Below the pieces are notes generated by a model, which saw only the letters and a list, made by a program, of their open reading frames with translations, did not search any database and was not told the DNA's origin. Shown one piece after another: positions 63,596-64,000 of a DNA stretch of 64,000 nucleotides. The position numbers and the translations under genes were made by a program. This DNA is from Panulirus ornatus (lineage: Eukaryota; Arthropoda; Malacostraca; Decapoda; Palinuridae). Location: assembly GCF_036320965.1 (NCBI RefSeq), contig NC_092228.1, positions 19,448,893-19,512,892 on the forward strand. Direction: 5' to 3'. Position 1 is the stretch's first letter, and each line of letters begins with the position of its first letter.

Positions 63596-64000
63596 CTGGT
63601 GACTGAGTTTGGAAAAGTGTGTGGAAGAAGAAAGTTAAGAGTAAATGTGAATAAGAGCAAGGTTATTAGGTACAGTAGGGTTGAGGGTCAAGTCAATTGG
63701 GAGGTGAGTTTGAATGGAGAAAAACTGGAGGAAGTGAAGTGTTTTAGATATCTGGGAGTGGATCTGGCAGCGGATGGAACCATGGAAGCGGAAGTGGATC
63801 ATAGGGTGGGGGAGGGGGCGAAAATCCTGGGGGCCTTGAAGAATGTGTGGAAGTCGAGAACATTATCTCGGAAAGCAAAAATGGGTATGTTTGAAGGAAT
63901 AGTGGTTCCAACAATGTTGTATGGTTGCGAGGCGTGGGCTATGGATAGAGTTGTGCGCAGGAGGATGGATGTGCTGGAAATGAGATGTTTGAGGACAATG
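63596..64000 (+). mobile_element. RTE-like LINE copy 6, RT C-terminal part, cut by right window edge
   Basis: 135 codons are open from CTG at 63596 to the end of the window (LVTEFGKVCGRRKLRVNVNK, FRYLGVDLAADGTMEAE, MLYGCEAWAMDRVVRRRMDV). It is 5'-truncated near 63,590 and very similar to copy 2. No stop or frameshift is present in this part, so it is a younger insertion than copy 5 just upstream. Confidence 0.85.

Overview
This is nuclear DNA of a eukaryote, most likely a decapod crustacean. The grounds are intron-split exons with GT/AG borders, a tachylectin/ficolin-type fibrinogen domain common in arthropod immunity, several degenerate non-LTR retrotransposons, and very heavy loading with (TA)n, (CA)n and minisatellites. 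The species call is inference; nothing in the window names the organism. There are no prokaryotic features.

I could reconstruct only one host gene with confidence. It is a plus-strand gene for a secreted fibrinogen-related (FReD) lectin-like protein. Six exons (19373-19530, 19873-19966, 54578-54754, 59321-59427, 60489-60634, 60911-61010) join in phase and give one complete, undamaged FReD with both disulfide cysteine pairs and the DxD calcium site. Two upstream exons are proposed with less certainty: a signal-peptide exon at 7241-7318 (phase 0 donor) and a linker exon at 15126-15252 (phase 0 in, phase 1 out). Both fit the phase needed by the next exon. The joined model has 329 codons and ends at a good splice donor, so the stop codon and 3' end may lie beyond the window or in an unrecognised exon.

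Layout. 1-5.0 kb: cluster of four RTE-like LINE fragments in both orientations around (TA)n and (TG)n tracts. 5.0-7.2 kb: tRNA-like SINE remnant, minisatellite, and GC-rich promoter-like DNA. 7.2-19.4 kb: putative exons 1 and 2, with introns made of at least eight unrelated minisatellites (unit 21-59 bp) plus SINE-like copies. 19.4-20.0 kb: exons 3 and 4. 19,967-54,577: a 34.6-kb intron, of which about 28 kb (roughly 23,040-51,320) is one continuous, internally diversified satellite built on a 19-bp root unit. 54.6-61.0 kb: exons 5-8. 61.0-64.0 kb: a degenerate CR1/Jockey-like LINE on the minus strand and two RTE-like LINE fragments on the plus strand, the last running off the window edge.

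The most unusual object is the 28-kb intronic satellite. It moves through 19-, 38-, 76-, 23-, 63-, 42-, 67- and 35-bp organisations that can all be related to one 19-bp monomer, and it includes a nearly homogeneous 42-bp block with about 60 copies. The long open reading frames inside the satellites are by-products of periodicity and are not annotated as genes.
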